Origin: Chalara sp. BL73 | Taxonomy: Eukaryota > Ascomycota > Leotiomycetes > Helotiales | DNA: 64,000 bases | Direction: 5' to 3' | Assembly (NCBI GenBank): GCA_918026815.1 | Contig: CAKJVC010000088.1 | Span: 1,798,001 to 1,862,000 of the forward strand | Shown here: positions 48,740 through 61,300 of the stretch, piece by piece | Layout of the letters: the number at the start of each line of letters is the position of its first letter | Numbering within the stretch: position 1 is the stretch's first letter | Position numbers and translations under genes: made by a program | The notes under the pieces: model-generated | Told to the model about the DNA's origin: nothing | Database searches by the model: none | Seen by the model: the letters and a program-made list of their open reading frames with translations, nothing else

Positions 48740-51700
48740 GCTGTTCTCTTGATTAGATCCCTACCAGTTTGGGGATATATAATCCGTAAGGCCACTGGCT
48801 AATATGGGTCAAATCGAGGAGTCACAATCTCGAATACCCTTTCGCTTCTTTTTAGCTTCCTAAAGCGTTATGTCCAGTCTTGCAGTAGAAATACACAGCG
48901 TCTATATTTTGGTATTTAAGTCAAGTACATATCTGTAGGCGGGGTATATATTCTAGCCCGCTGAAGCTCCCTAAGTCCTGGCCGAACCTCTCGTGCGGGG
49001 TTTCAGTTGTGGATCCTTGCCAGAAGGTATCACTTGATTCAACATATCCGACTCGGATTGCACAAAGTTACAGTGAGGTGCAGCTGTTTCCTACACGTCC
49101 CATGGAACTCCAGCTCAATTAAACCATTCAAACGAATAAAATCAGTTTATACAGACAAGTATCCATGACCAGTCCCTACAATTTATAATCCTTATAGAAC
49201 TGGGAGTTGTCAGTATGCAAGAGGGGTGTGTCGATACTACCGGCAAGTTTGACTTGCCATTCCCCTTGCCAAAGGCTTCCACCAGAGTTTCTTAAGGCCA
49301 TATTGAAAATTCTTTGAAAGCCTAACTACGGGCTCCTGCATGGTAAATGGTCATGTAACGGGGACACCCCATGGTAATTACCGGCAGTTCCGATGACCAA
49401 TGTAACCCAGTAAGTTAGTACATAATCACGCACCTAGTGGTCGAGATATTGAGCGAACAGCCCCCGCCCCCCGTGGGGGAACACAGGTAGTCAAACCAGT
49501 CGCTTTCTGAAGATGGGAAGTCATGAATATGTTGTAGAGGAAGATCTGAATTGTGAGCGCATCAGAATGTCTTGTTGACCAGGCCTATGGGGGCGAGCAG
49601 AGGTAACGCCTTTGGCTCCTGTTACTTTATCCCGGCGGCGCAGCTATGAACGAGAACGCGCCGACTTTATATCGTTATGTATGCCTCGCGAAAGTGGTGC
49701 GTTTATCAGACACGATTAAGAAATATGAACCTTCGTTCTCCCTGTCCACGAGTGCATGGAGAGCCTACCAAGCGGCATAGCTCCAGCAATCAGCCTAACT
49801 TGCAATCTTGTTGTGACAAACAGCGGTTGCCGCTTTTGTCGACTAGGTATCACCCACACTGGAGATTTGTGTCGACTGTATGGAGTACAGCACGGTGCCA
49901 GAGTGTATGACAAGGCTGCTGGCAGTGCAATCGGAATGGAAGGCAATCTTGAAAAAGTCGCAGTGATTGCCCCCAATACGTTAACCTAGGTCATGAAGCG
50001 GACTTTTCTTTGGCTAGCAAGGAGTAGTTGATATACTTCAAGACGGATCTTCGGTGAAAGATCTAGGAAGCAGCATGGCTTCACTGGGGCCTGTTTTGAC
50101 CTGGAGACAGGAGCTTCAAGAAGAAACCGCGGAAGGGGCTATGTACGGTTTGATAGCACGGATCTTGCACCTGAGGCTCCCAGATCGGTATCTAGCCATA
50201 TATTCTGTTTCGGGGTACTTAGAGGTGCCTCTTCCAAAATACAACACATCGCATTTTGTGTTAGTCTCGGTAGGAGCGGAGAGGACGCACTGATATAGTT
50301 GGAGCGAGCGTCGACAGTCATTTGCTTGTAAAGAGAATTGAATGAAAGCTTGTGGCCGCTGTTAGTGTTGTTAGCACAATCGAGCAGGGAGTACAGTGGC
50401 CATATATTTCCGAGTATAAAAAGCGCTGGCAATAGCCGTGATGGTTGTCTGAAATCTCGCATCGTAGATTGTCGAGCAATGGGACTACTGAGTCTGACCG
50501 TAGAAAGAGACATCACCCAGCTTCCTCTTCTTGCCCCCATGTCAAAATTATTTATTATGCCTCTTATCATGATTGTTATTGCTTTTCAACGCTCAACTGC
50601 ATCATAGGCATGCAGCAAGATAGACCCTTGGCTGATATTATATGGACCTTCAAACCCAACCGGCTCGATATTTCGTAAAGCTCATGGCGCATTTGAGGAG
50701 AGACACATTGGAAGTGTATACAATGGTTACACTTTCTTCTGATTTCCGGTTTTATTGGCCTTTGGGTTTCTATTCGTAGAAATAAGATATGTATTGTGGC
50801 TTACCGTCAAGTCGATTGAATGGCGTGGTCGAAAGAAAGATACAATGAATCACGCACGGTATTGATGAGGACAAAGCCCTATATGCACAGTCATTTGTTT
50901 AGCTTAAAGCCCTGATTAGCTACCGGGACAAATGTAGCTGAGGACTACCAGAGCCACACCATTAGGAAATCTGATAAATACACGCGTCTGGACTATTTGA
51001 ACATATATCCTTCCTCTACCAACGCCAAAGGTCCCAAAAGGTATATAGTAATACGTAGTTACATGACCCAAGTGGATTCTTGTTTCCATCGTGTCTTAGG
51101 CAAGAACCTCATTCACCATAAAGAACCCACGATCTTCCGACTTCCAGCCTTCAGCATCTAGATTCAAACCTCCCCACTTCGGCTTGGAGATACGCACGCA
51201 ATTCTCCGGTCCCATAACGACCGCGCCGACAAATAGCAATCAGAACTCGACGTTCGTTTCGCTCTTCAATATTCTCCACAGCCTTTGCCTTTCGCTTACT
51301 TCGCTACCCCGTCTTGATACATCAACAGATTTCGATTTCGAGACCCTCGACCTAAAGTCGATCGGATCTTATCCGAAGTATGTATCTCGGACTTTCTTTC
51401 TTGCGATGATTACTAAACTTCCATCCCGTGCTAGCTTGTGATCTCAAAGCCGTGTATCTTCCTTTGCCCTAACGGCCTGCAAATTTCCTTTCGCCAGGAA
51501 GACTGGAGCTGCTGCAATAGTAGCCCGTGAATGCATTTTTGGAATTCATCATCATTTAACTCGCGTTCTACTCAAAGTACGTGATTCGAGCTCCATGCTC
51601 AGGCAATTATCTCTCAATAATCTAACCTCCAATCTTGCAGACTCCGCTGATTCCAAGCGGAATAAACCTCCGTTTACCTCCTGATCTCTTACTCACGTCG

Positions 51701-51784
51701 GCGTTCCCTCAGAGCCACCGCCAAACCCAGCGATACGTCCGATCCCCTATATTTCAAGCGAACGAGAATAATTCCTCCTCGACA
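48740..51784. promoter_or_regulatory. 3-kb divergent intergenic region
   Basis: Between the serine hydrolase (-) and the acidic orphan (+). Frames at 49677-50600 are short and lack coherence; I see no gene. Promoters of both neighbours must lie here, and the part from about 51100 on reads like a long, possibly spliced, 5' leader of the orphan. Confidence 0.4.
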
Positions 51785-52333
51785 ATGACTGACGGGGATT
51801 CCTCTTTGCAGGCGGGTGGTTGCCTACAATTCCACATGACCCAAGAGAAGAATTTCGTCAATGCAAGTTCGGGAGAGGGTCCTGTCGATGTAGCTATATT
51901 TGAGGAATCCGCTGATGCCCTTGGCATTGACCACATGAAGGCTGATGATGACGATTTTAGTGGTATTGACGGGATGTTCAGCAAGCTATTCCTTGACGAC
52001 GATGAGTTTCCTGGTGTTGATGAGACGTTCAGCAAGCTCTTCCTGGATGATGACGAAGATGCTACTGTCACTGGTCGCGAGGCCGACACCGAAGCTGATG
52101 GTAACAAACGGTTCTTGCGCCAGCATATTGAAACCATTGATGGCGGCCATGATACTACTGATAATAAGGACGTTTATGTTGACGACCCAGGACATGACTT
52201 TAGCAGATTGTTCTACCGGAAAAACATCGATGATGTCAACGCAAATACCGATGGCGATAAGCCAGAGGAGGCGGACCGTGATGTCACTCCTTATTGCAAG
52301 CTTATAATTGAACTGAATGTCAAGTTTAGCTAA
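51785..52333 (+). CDS. acidic orphan protein with 17-residue tandem duplication
   Basis: Frame of 182 residues from the ATG at 51785 (MTDGDSSLQAGG). The frame is open upstream to about 51635 but has no ATG there, so a spliced upstream exon is possible. The protein is very rich in Asp/Glu. Residues 58-74 and 75-91 are tandem near-copies: FSGIDGMFSKLFLDDDE and FPGVDETFSKLFLDDDE. A weaker third copy occurs near DPGHDFSRLFYRKN. The FSKLFLDDD core has the look of an amphipathic short motif inside disordered acidic sequence, such as a docking or activation segment. No known domain is recognised and function is unknown. Confidence 0.6.
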   Translation: MTDGDSSLQAGGCLQFHMTQEKNFVNASSGEGPVDVAIFEESADALGIDHMKADDDDFSGIDGMFSKLFLDDDEFPGVDETFSKLFLDDDEDATVTGREADTEADGNKRFLRQHIETIDGGHDTTDNKDVYVDDPGHDFSRLFYRKNIDDVNANTDGDKPEEADRDVTPYCKLIIELNVKFS

Positions 52334-53808
52334 ATCCTTGTAAGAGGTGTATGATAATCAAGAGAATACTAAACATATTGAGAAAAGATATGTAAGGTTT
52401 GGTGAGGTTTTAGAGAGAGTGAGTGGTACCACCTATGTTCTTCAGTATACCTTTTTATGCTGCAAACATGAAACCAAGGACAGGAAGCAATGGCTGTATT
52501 TTGTGTTGCTCAGTTTAATCTCTTGTATTTGTCCCAATTGCCTAAGTAGGCTTTGGCAATCCTTCCCCTCCCTGGTTATCGTCGATGGTGGTTGTTTTGT
52601 CATTCAAATACTAAGCCAGTGGCAAGTGCAGAAGGGTCCTGCCTTCCTCATTGAAGCAGTGAGATCCCTTTCTGGAAAGATCAAATACGCTCATTCCTAC
52701 GCTCATATATATATTTCTCTCTTTCGTTTTCGAGGTGAATATGGTTTACTTGCTGGTCGTTTTGCCATCAATATCTGAGAACTGCTTGTGATCGAGAATG
52801 TTGGCTCGAAATGGGGGAACAAAAATCTTTGGTGATATACGGGCCGCTGTGAATATCGGCTTCTAGGAGGATAATCCTATGTATATTTGGTGATTCGTTG
52901 TCAACGTTGGACCTCAAAGGACTCAATTTAACGCTCTAAGAATGCTAAACCCGTCTCTGGTTTTGATTCCTCATTGAGAAAGGAAAGATACCTCACATCT
53001 CAATTAGAGGTGTTAGAAATTGCGCACTCTACTTTCGCCTTATTCCTTCAATAGAACAATTTGAATATTTGGTAGACGGATATTTCAGATAGAGAAGAGC
53101 TCGGCGCAGTGGGCGGAAGGCGATCGGTAGTGCTGCATGCTTACGGGATAGGAAGCAGGTATCTCTGCTGAGGATACCATAGGATTATAGTCTTTTGTAC
53201 AGCGGATTAATTCACGAAGCATTTGAAGACCTATATTCTTTTTGGGTTGGAGATTGGGTTCAGCATTTAGCTAGACATCAATGCCGCCAACTACAACTTC
53301 CCATTCCGGTATCGAAGAAAAGCATCATATCAGCCTCAAGAGCACTGTATGCTATATATGGGAACAGGTAGCGAAGTATGTCTTTTTTTCACAGATAAAC
53401 AATTGGTATCATCTCGTTGAACGCTGATGCCAATTTTTGAACGCTATTCCCAAGTGCCCGGTTTGTCTGAAACGAATCCAACCATCAGCCTTAACAACGG
53501 ACTCCACTCTTGACTATTATCCTTGCCGACAATCAGACGAACAGTTGCGTTTTCGCCAATCAAATGACGCAAACGCTTGTCGGCCTGAAACTGTGGGATT
53601 GTTTCACAGATATCGGCGCAAAAGGCGTTGGCAGGGGAACGTTTGATGAACCGCCCCCCTCATTCTCACCTCTGACACAGCATACTTCTTCTCAAAGTTC
53701 CCATCCTAGCCTTGGCCCAACCTTCTTACCATCTTTTGCTCGCTGCGGATTCAATCCAATCAAACCACATTTCGCATACCGAACTATCCCGCGTATAATA
53801 CATTCAGA
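52334..53808. other. intergenic region, no gene seen
   Basis: About 1.5 kb between two plus-strand genes. A frame at 52347-52778 is hydrophobic in part but has no family resemblance or supporting splice sites. Confidence 0.4.
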
Positions 53809-54258
53809 ATGGTCAGTGGCAGTAGCCGTAGAAGCAATGCGACCCAGCTAATATGGAAGCAGAGCAAAACACTCTCCCCAGAACAAGTCGCGGTCTTCCG
53901 GGAACTCTTTAACTCATATGTGCGGTCCGATGCTTCACCTGCGACAGGCGATAGCTGACAATCTACAGGATCTGGACGGCGATGGAGGAATCACGGTCGA
54001 GGAATACGCCAAGGAGATAAAGGCGACCGAAGAAGAGCTGAAGAAGATGATCAAGGACCTCGACAAGAATGGAGATGATAAGATGGATTTTGAAGGTGCG
54101 CCACACACAGAACCCGCTAAGGGAGAGTTTTTATTTTGGCTGACCTCATGACAGAATGGCTTTCTATGATGACTGGCGGAGGAAAGCTGCCTGAGCAGGA
54201 AGAACCCAAGTCCGCAGATAGCGACAAGTCAATTGAGGATGTGATTGACCAGTCATGA
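53809..54258 (+). CDS. small two-EF-hand calcium-binding protein
   Basis: Best model: exons 53809-53811 (ATG only), 53863-53919, 53969-54095 and 54155-54258, 96 residues starting MSKTLSPEQVAVFREL. Intron 1 (GTCAGT, GCTAAT, GCAG; 51 bp) is also open in frame, so an unspliced variant would add 17 residues. Intron 2 (49 bp, GCTGAC branch) joins FNSY to DLDGDGGITVEEY, making the first EF loop. Intron 3 joins MDFE to EWLSMM, completing the second loop DKNGDDKMDFEE. Both loops have the expected acidic residues at positions 1, 3, 5 and 12. The tail is charged and probably disordered. A cytosolic calcium sensor or buffer is likely; the partner is unknown. Confidence 0.82.
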
Positions 54259-56402
54259 GGGATATTTGGAAATGGAGTTAATTGGGTGGTTATTGGTCGC
54301 TGCGACCACGGCATATCTGGGAGCCATCCACATGAGCAATGAAAACATAATTGGGAGTCAATTACAATTCTGGGTCAAATGGGCCTGGAGCGAGTTTTGC
54401 GCGTTTCAATTTTCTACATTCTGTCTCCGCATCCACAAGAACCATCCAATATGACCTCGTCCGAAGGCTATCCCCAATTGCGAAGGGGGGGGGTATCCTC
54501 TCCTGGTCTGAGGGGATTTGTCCTCTTCAATGCTGACGATTTTCTGCCATGTGGTGCCCAAGAACAGATATTTTGTCATTGGGCACAGAGCGGAACAGTG
54601 ATATGACAGGGGCGCTTTCATTCGATATATCGGGATCGTAATAAATGATTTGATTTCTTTAAAAAACTCCAACCAAGTCCCGAACCAATCATTCTTCCCA
54701 GCCGAGCAGGTGCCGGTGCCATGGAGAATGCCAGTGAATATCATCTATGTGAGCCTCTAAAGCTAGTTACGATATGTTAGTGATCAGACCGGCATTGGGC
54801 ACGTGTTGAGCGGCTATGTTCTGCGTTATCAAACACTCGACGATCAAAGTAGTGTGGAGAGAATAGCTGAATAGGTCGTCCTGTAGCTTCATCTGGAGGT
54901 GAACTGGCAAGTCGCTCTTAAGATCGTGAGAGTCGATAACATTGATTGAAGAATCGCTCATGACATGGATCTGCGTCATACCTTGTATACGTGCGCGTCA
55001 TTTTCCTTGCTTCGGAGCCTTTTCTCGTCGTAATCGACATTTTAACATCACAGGGCCCAAGACGGTTCTGAAAGCAAACGTGATAGAAGCGATATGGGGT
55101 GTAATCAGCAGACACGGTCTTGGGGGAAGAATAGGATACGGGGACGGGTGTTGGTATAGTCTAACTGTGATGATCTGGGATGGAGGTTGCGATGGACCAG
55201 CAAGCTGTGGAAACAAGAACGTCCCCTCAAGCCAAGCAGGAAAAGCGGGGTCTTCCGAGCTTACCCAGATGCTACATATACCCACCGAGTGAATGTTCCT
55301 TGTGCGGATCATTTTTATGTGAACAGTGTTGTACAAGGAAAATATACTCCGGAGGTTGCAGGAAAAGCGGTAGATTAACATAACACAAGTGCTGGTCAAG
55401 CTCTTGGGCTTATAAATATTAGACAGAAAGGAACCAAAGAAGAACCTAGAGCTTGAGTAGCCCGGAAAACACATATGGTCATGCACCTGTGCTTCGAAAG
55501 GAGGGGAATAGCAGTCAGGAATGAAGGCTTGGCATTCTAACAAAGAGGACCACGGCCCGAGCCATCCTCCACTCTTTAAGTAAACCTCACCTCAGTTGAA
55601 AAAAAAAGATAGCTGTTAAGATTCCATCGTTGGGAGGGGACTCTTCCAGCCGTGTGGGAATGTGGTAAATATATCCTATTGCTATATGTCCTAATCCAAG
55701 GTCCCAGCCACAAGGTACGAACTTATTACCGTATACAAAAGATGTACCACACTCACGTCCACCTAGTCCTACTACGTTCGTAGCTTCCACCGAAACCATC
55801 CTTATCCCATACGTAAAGTTCCACCACTTTGCAAGTGGGTAAAATATCCGCAGACCCATCATAATCCATAATCATATACCTCATAATTGTTACCATAACC
55901 AACCTTCATTCCAATTGTATCCTCCAACAACCCGCAGGCCAACAACCAGAGCGGGCACCGTTACATATATTCACACAACCTAGAAATATAGGTAGGTTAA
56001 GAAATATATATAAATTGTTCGAAGCCCCGACATGGTGGCGACATAGGAGATATTACGCGGGGTGAAATTGACAATATCCTTCCGGTTTCCTCTTCCACAC
56101 ATGGACATGGGGAAATGACAATGAACTTTTCGACAAGGAAATAATAAATAGGCAGTTTTGTGACAAGATATCAGCCAAAATGGCGAAGAGTGGAAGAAGG
56201 AAAGCTTCCGGTTCGAGAACATGCAAGGCAACAGGTGAGAATTGAACCGCTTGCACCGCCAAAGCTCTCATACAGGTGACATAAAACAAGAAAAATATAC
56301 TGTATCGAGGGAGTAGACAAAATGAAGACGGGCGAGTAGATAATATCGCCTTGGCTGAAGGTGGACTGCCGTCATGAAAAAGCCAGGCGAGCAGCTTTGA
56401 AT
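54259..56402. other. intergenic region, no gene supported
   Basis: Convergent region between the EF-hand gene (+) and the YDR124W-like gene (-). A 181-codon minus frame (54998-55543) lacks an ATG at its start and a 91-codon frame (55587-55862) is unremarkable; neither is accepted. Confidence 0.45.
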
Positions 56403-58325
56403 CTAGCTCTGGTGCTCGTCATGGGTATAACCTGTATCATGGTAATACTCAGAAAGTCCATGGTGCATAGATGGGCCCTGATGTTGCGTGACCTGGTTCT
56501 GAGGTTGTATACTGTGGCTTTGATGCTGTCTGCCGACCCCCTCAAAACGTTGTGATGTGGTGTCATAATGAGGTATAGATAATGGAGGAGGCAACATGTT
56601 CACGCTTGTTGGCGGCGGAAGCTGGAAGGATGTTTGCGATGGCGCACTGACGTAATAGCTGTTAGGCCCATTGCTAGCGCTCACGATATTGGATGTCACA
56701 GCCGACTGAGATTGCCAGCCGTATATTCCTGGAGGCGAGCTGTGGAAGCTGGGACGCTCCTGAACCGCAGGCAGTGAGAGGTAGCTAGAGTCTGGGAAGG
56801 TGCCGTGAGATGGAGATTCCATATGTTGCTGAGGGGCTGAATATTGACGGACAGGTATATGGCGAGTACCTGGAAGTTGTTGAAATGATGTAGAAACTGG
56901 CTCTGATTGTGGTTGTGAAAGATGTTGTTGCAAGTCGCCAGATATTATGCCGGGAGAGCCATCTGGCGTATGAATAACACCTAACTCTTCATCATCCTCA
57001 TCTTTCATACCTTCATCTTCACTCTCGTCATCGGTGGATATGTTTCGATCCCCTGACATGATTGGAATGCGTGTGCTGCCATCTTGAAACGTATAAGTTA
57101 GCTCGGGTTATGTTTTAAGAGGTTTAAAGTGTTATACCAATCTCTCCGTTTTTAAACCGTTCCTCTTGTTTGGCCACCTTGAAAATCTCTTTGAAAAACA
57201 CTCTTTTGTTTGCATTATCAGTTTTCTCCTTGTCGTTGAACCAGGGTGTCATTACTTCAAGCGCTGCATCTTCAAGCTTTTTAACGTTAAGGCGAAGCTT
57301 CTGGGCTGAAGGGTGTTGCTGGTCATACGGCTGAATTACCATGCGTAGAATGTGAACAAGTAGCCGAACCCGTTCTGTAACATGTTAGGTAAGTGATCCC
57401 AAAACGATTTAATAAATCTTACGTGGCTTTAAAAGATGATCGGGCTCTCTGTGGGGAACTCTTTCCTTCTTGTCTGGTCCAGGCTCTAGTGGCCACCATG
57501 ATGGAGCGGCCTCTGATCCTCTGGTGTAAGGGAAGTGTGTCTGTTTCTTCGGCTCAACCAACTTGACAAATGCCTTTCCTATATGCTTGCACGCATTCTG
57601 TTGCAGATCTCGGAATCTCTGGTAGTAGAACTTTTCCACTTCTAATTCATCTCCAATTACTAGTTGTTGGTATCTTTGCGTTTGGACAGGAATGGCAGTG
57701 ACCTCCGGCTCTGCATAATGGCCAAAGAGTGATGGCCGAGAGCGCTTTCTCTGCCTGATGCTTGAATGTCCTGCACCTCCCTCATCTGAATCACTCAACG
57801 ACACCCGCCTCATTCTTCGTCGGTTATCCGACGATGAACCGGCACTCAACTCGGTACGATACTCTCCATCGTGCATAGAGGCTAGGACAATACGTCAGCA
57901 GCTCAGTTCTTGCAAAAGATATTTAGAGATACAGACCTTTTGAAGATCTTCTTAAGCTCCTCCGGAAGTTTGAACGAAATCGATCATCGAAAAATCTCTC
58001 TTGATATGGGGCTATTTGGCTAGAGCTATAAGTTTTCTCTATGCCATGTTCGTCAACCACGAAGAGAGCAAATTCTCGTACAGAGATACCCGCACATTCC
58101 TTCAGAGCAGATTCGACCGGCTTAATTGATTAATCTAGAGTTCATATACACAAAGCAATGCAAACTCACGAGTACTCTGGGATGAAGAACCGGAGCAGGA
58201 GCAAATCGAGTCTCTTGATGATTGGCGTTTAAGAAAGAACGATCTGGACATTCCCCTGTCCAGGTACTATCCCTTGAGGGAAAGCTTCGACCTTGCGGCG
58301 GGAAGGACCCTTGAAGCTGAACCAT
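56403..58325 (-). CDS. YDR124W-like helical-bundle (DUF2841) protein
   Basis: Five exons: 58170-58325, 57937-58120, 57423-57881, 57138-57374 and 56403-57082, about 571 residues. All four introns (43-58 bp) have clear branch sites and keep the frame. The N-terminal part carries a short conserved-looking stretch (ALKECAGISVREFALFVVDE). The helical-bundle domain spans roughly 165-340: VEKFYYQRFRDLQQNACKHI, AFVKLVEPKKQTHFPY, APSWWP, then RVRLLVHILRMVIQPYD and VFFKEIFKVAKQEERF. This matches the fungal domain found in yeast Ydr124w and related Aspergillus proteins. The last exon encodes a Gln/Ser/Pro/His-rich disordered tail. A regulatory nuclear role is often guessed for the family; nothing here proves it. 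Confidence 0.87.
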
Positions 58326-61300
58326 GGTGAAGATATACACGAACGATGGAGTATTGTCTAAGATGCGGTGCAGTGTACCTGGAAGTACTCACAGTAGCGG
58401 TGAGATGTGCAAGTCGAGTTGTCGTATTGAGGGAGATAATCTAAGATATGTAGAATCAGGGCGGAAGTCGGGGTTGACCAGATAATTGTACTCTATTAGA
58501 GAATCCAATGCTGTGGAGCAGGATGCAATTGCAGGCTTCGGGATCTAGAGCTGTTAGGGGACGCCAAATTAGTGGTTGATTCACCAAGATACGCCTTAGC
58601 GACTCAAAGAATCAAGGGGCCCTGAATGGTGGCTGAGAAGGACCTGGGGTGGATAAGAAACACGAGTCCATGCCAGGGATGCAAGGAAACAAAAGGAAAG
58701 AAAGAAGGCCAAAGACAAACAGAACTACAGGCACTGACGTACAACCACCATGCAGTAAAGACTGTTTGAAGGGAGACTCTCTTTCCGAGAAATGAGCAGG
58801 GTCCCAGGATGAGACCTTTAGTAATGTTGCCGTCCACTGGAGGTCGGCTGCCCTCTTTGTGAGATAAGGTGTGTGTAAGAGTTGCGGAGGGACGGTGACG
58901 CCTGAAGACGTCAAAAATCATCAATGTGCTTAGGTGGTATCCTCTAGTCCTTGGTGTTGGAAACACAACAAATGTAACACAAAGCCAAGTAACCGGAAAG
59001 GCCAGGTCTGGGATGAAAGACAAGAATTTGGTGGAGCCTATGAGCACAAGATATAAGACAGGTCCGAGTTCGGTATAGCAATAAATAATCGATGTAACTT
59101 AGCGTGAACCATTACCCGCAAAGGTTTGTTTGCGTCTCGTAGACTGCGGCGAAAGAACGGCCGGTCTGTCAGCAAACCGCGGGTGGAGGAGCCGACCGAG
59201 TTCATCGAAACCGTCCCGAAAGCTGCACCGAGGGAGCCGAGTTGTGAATATTAGAACCTTTCGTAAGTCTCCACAGTACAGGGCAGCAGCTATGATGTTT
59301 GGTGGAGATGGAAATGGGAAGAAATGAAGCTTATGCTCGCAATTCCGTTTGTTTCAGAGCCCCTCGTAATGGGTAAAGTTGCGAAGGGAAAGGGAAAAAG
59401 AGGCAGACAGGCTGGCTGGCAGACGAAATGGGGTTGATTTGATGTGCTTGACAAGGTCAGCTTGTGGAATGGAATGCAAATGCTTGGCGGTGTCGAGTTG
59501 TTCAGACTGATTTACTGCGCACAATTGGGGATTTGATTGCCTGCATATTTACCCCTCTGTACTTATATCGCCTCTCAAAGTGGATAACGTATGCGCCGCT
59601 ATTAGCTTATATAACATTTCCCAAGATTCATAAATTGGTCGTCTCCGGACGGCTATTGGTTCTTTCCTAGGCCAGTTCGTTATTGGCGTTGCATCTGACT
59701 TTATGCTGGGAAATAGAACACAATGAATACTGAAGTTTCTATGGGTGCTGGACGTCGGCGAATCTCGCTCCAGGCCTACAACTTCGATCTTCTACAGGCT
59801 GTACAATCCTCACTAATTAGCAGTATTTGGCCCATGCGTACCTGTCAATACGGCCACCAACGACTTGGCGGGGGATGCAAGTATAAATAAGCAATCGAGC
59901 CAGATCCGACAATTTTTCAGATTGCGGCAAGTAAGTGATCGATCTTTCTTGCCGCAGGAGATAAGTGACAGATTCACACCCTGTTTGGACGGCTCCTCCA
60001 CGATCAAGCAGGCTGCGCAGCCCACGAGGGTGTGCCAGGTCAATGCCGGCCGGAAGATAAGACACAACAAACAGGACATGAATATGAGTTTACAATCGCA
60101 AAGTAAATAGATGTCAGAGATGCTACAGGCTTTGATGATATTTCAAACCAGTGTTGAGGAAAAGCGTAATGAATGGGGCCTGCCTTGATTCACTAGTGAG
60201 AATCATCTTAGACTCCTGTGCGCTCCCCCGCTTCCATCCTCTCCCCGTCAATACCACATATCATGGCGTCGCTATCATAGTCACCAATGCCATTGCAGGT
60301 GGTGTCATGTAGTACTACCAGCAAATGGCCTGGGGAACAGCGAGAGTGCAGCCGGACGAGGTTGTAGTGGTACAAAAAGAGGACGTTAGAAGCAGCGCGC
60401 CCACCATGTCCCAAGGAGGTTCTTGCTACCAAAAATATCAAGAGGATAAACCACACCGCAAATACTACTCGCATCCAGCAGCCTGGATTTTCAATTCGGA
60501 CGGTGAGTTACCCGCCAATTATTGCGGCTGTATATTTGACGGATAGTCCATGAGGGGCATCACCTTGTGGCACCAAACTGGTAGATTATCAGTGACCAGC
60601 AAGGGGCCTTCAAAGTTGTATACATGAGCAAAACCAAAAAAAGAGAGATTCATGAGTTGTGTTCCTGAAACTAAGCTCCGACCAGCAAGGGACATTCGCA
60701 TATTGATCAAATTGGCAATGTGAGGATCTTCAATTGACTCTGACCTCGGCCCAGAATTTTACAAGCCTGTTTGTTATAACATGGTAGATACCAGATTGGC
60801 TGTAGGTACCCATGGCAAAAGTGAGTTGTCTGTTTAAGCTAATTCTTGTGCCGCTCATCTTCCTTCATCTAATCACAAACCCCCTACTACTCCACAAATT
60901 CGGATCGTCGTATCGCTTCGTATCTACCAAACTTCCCGGACTATCTTGGGTGAAGATGACGATCTGAGAAGAGAGTGGATAGAGTGGGGGTTGTTCCATT
61001 ACATGCAACATACTCAACAATATATCCTCTATGTATAGATTGCAAAGCAGCGAGTCTCCAAGCTCAGAATTTCTCTATTGATTCAAAAGATTGACATCGT
61101 ATGCTTTGACGCTTATACTGCTGAGAACGCCAGCCTGCCATTTGGAATATTGGCGGATGTGGCGGCAAGCTTTGAAAATTAACCAAAAATCGAATTTGGA
61201 GAGTCGGACCTTGCAACTGCGGGAACGGTGGCTCGCAGCATCAGCCTTGAGAATTCCATACTCAGACAAAAAGTTGAAAGGGCTCCCAGATATAATATTG

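Noticed and set aside
54998..55543. 181-codon minus-strand frame with hydrophobic segments
   Set aside because: No ATG at the frame start, no family resemblance, no splice-supported extension.
55587..55862. 91-codon minus-strand frame with a proper ATG
   Set aside because: No conserved motif, no signal peptide, and intergenic context; length is within chance.
58604..59047. 147-codon minus-strand frame upstream of the YDR124W-like gene
   Set aside because: Composition is not protein-like overall, there is no domain, and it lies in the expected promoter/leader.
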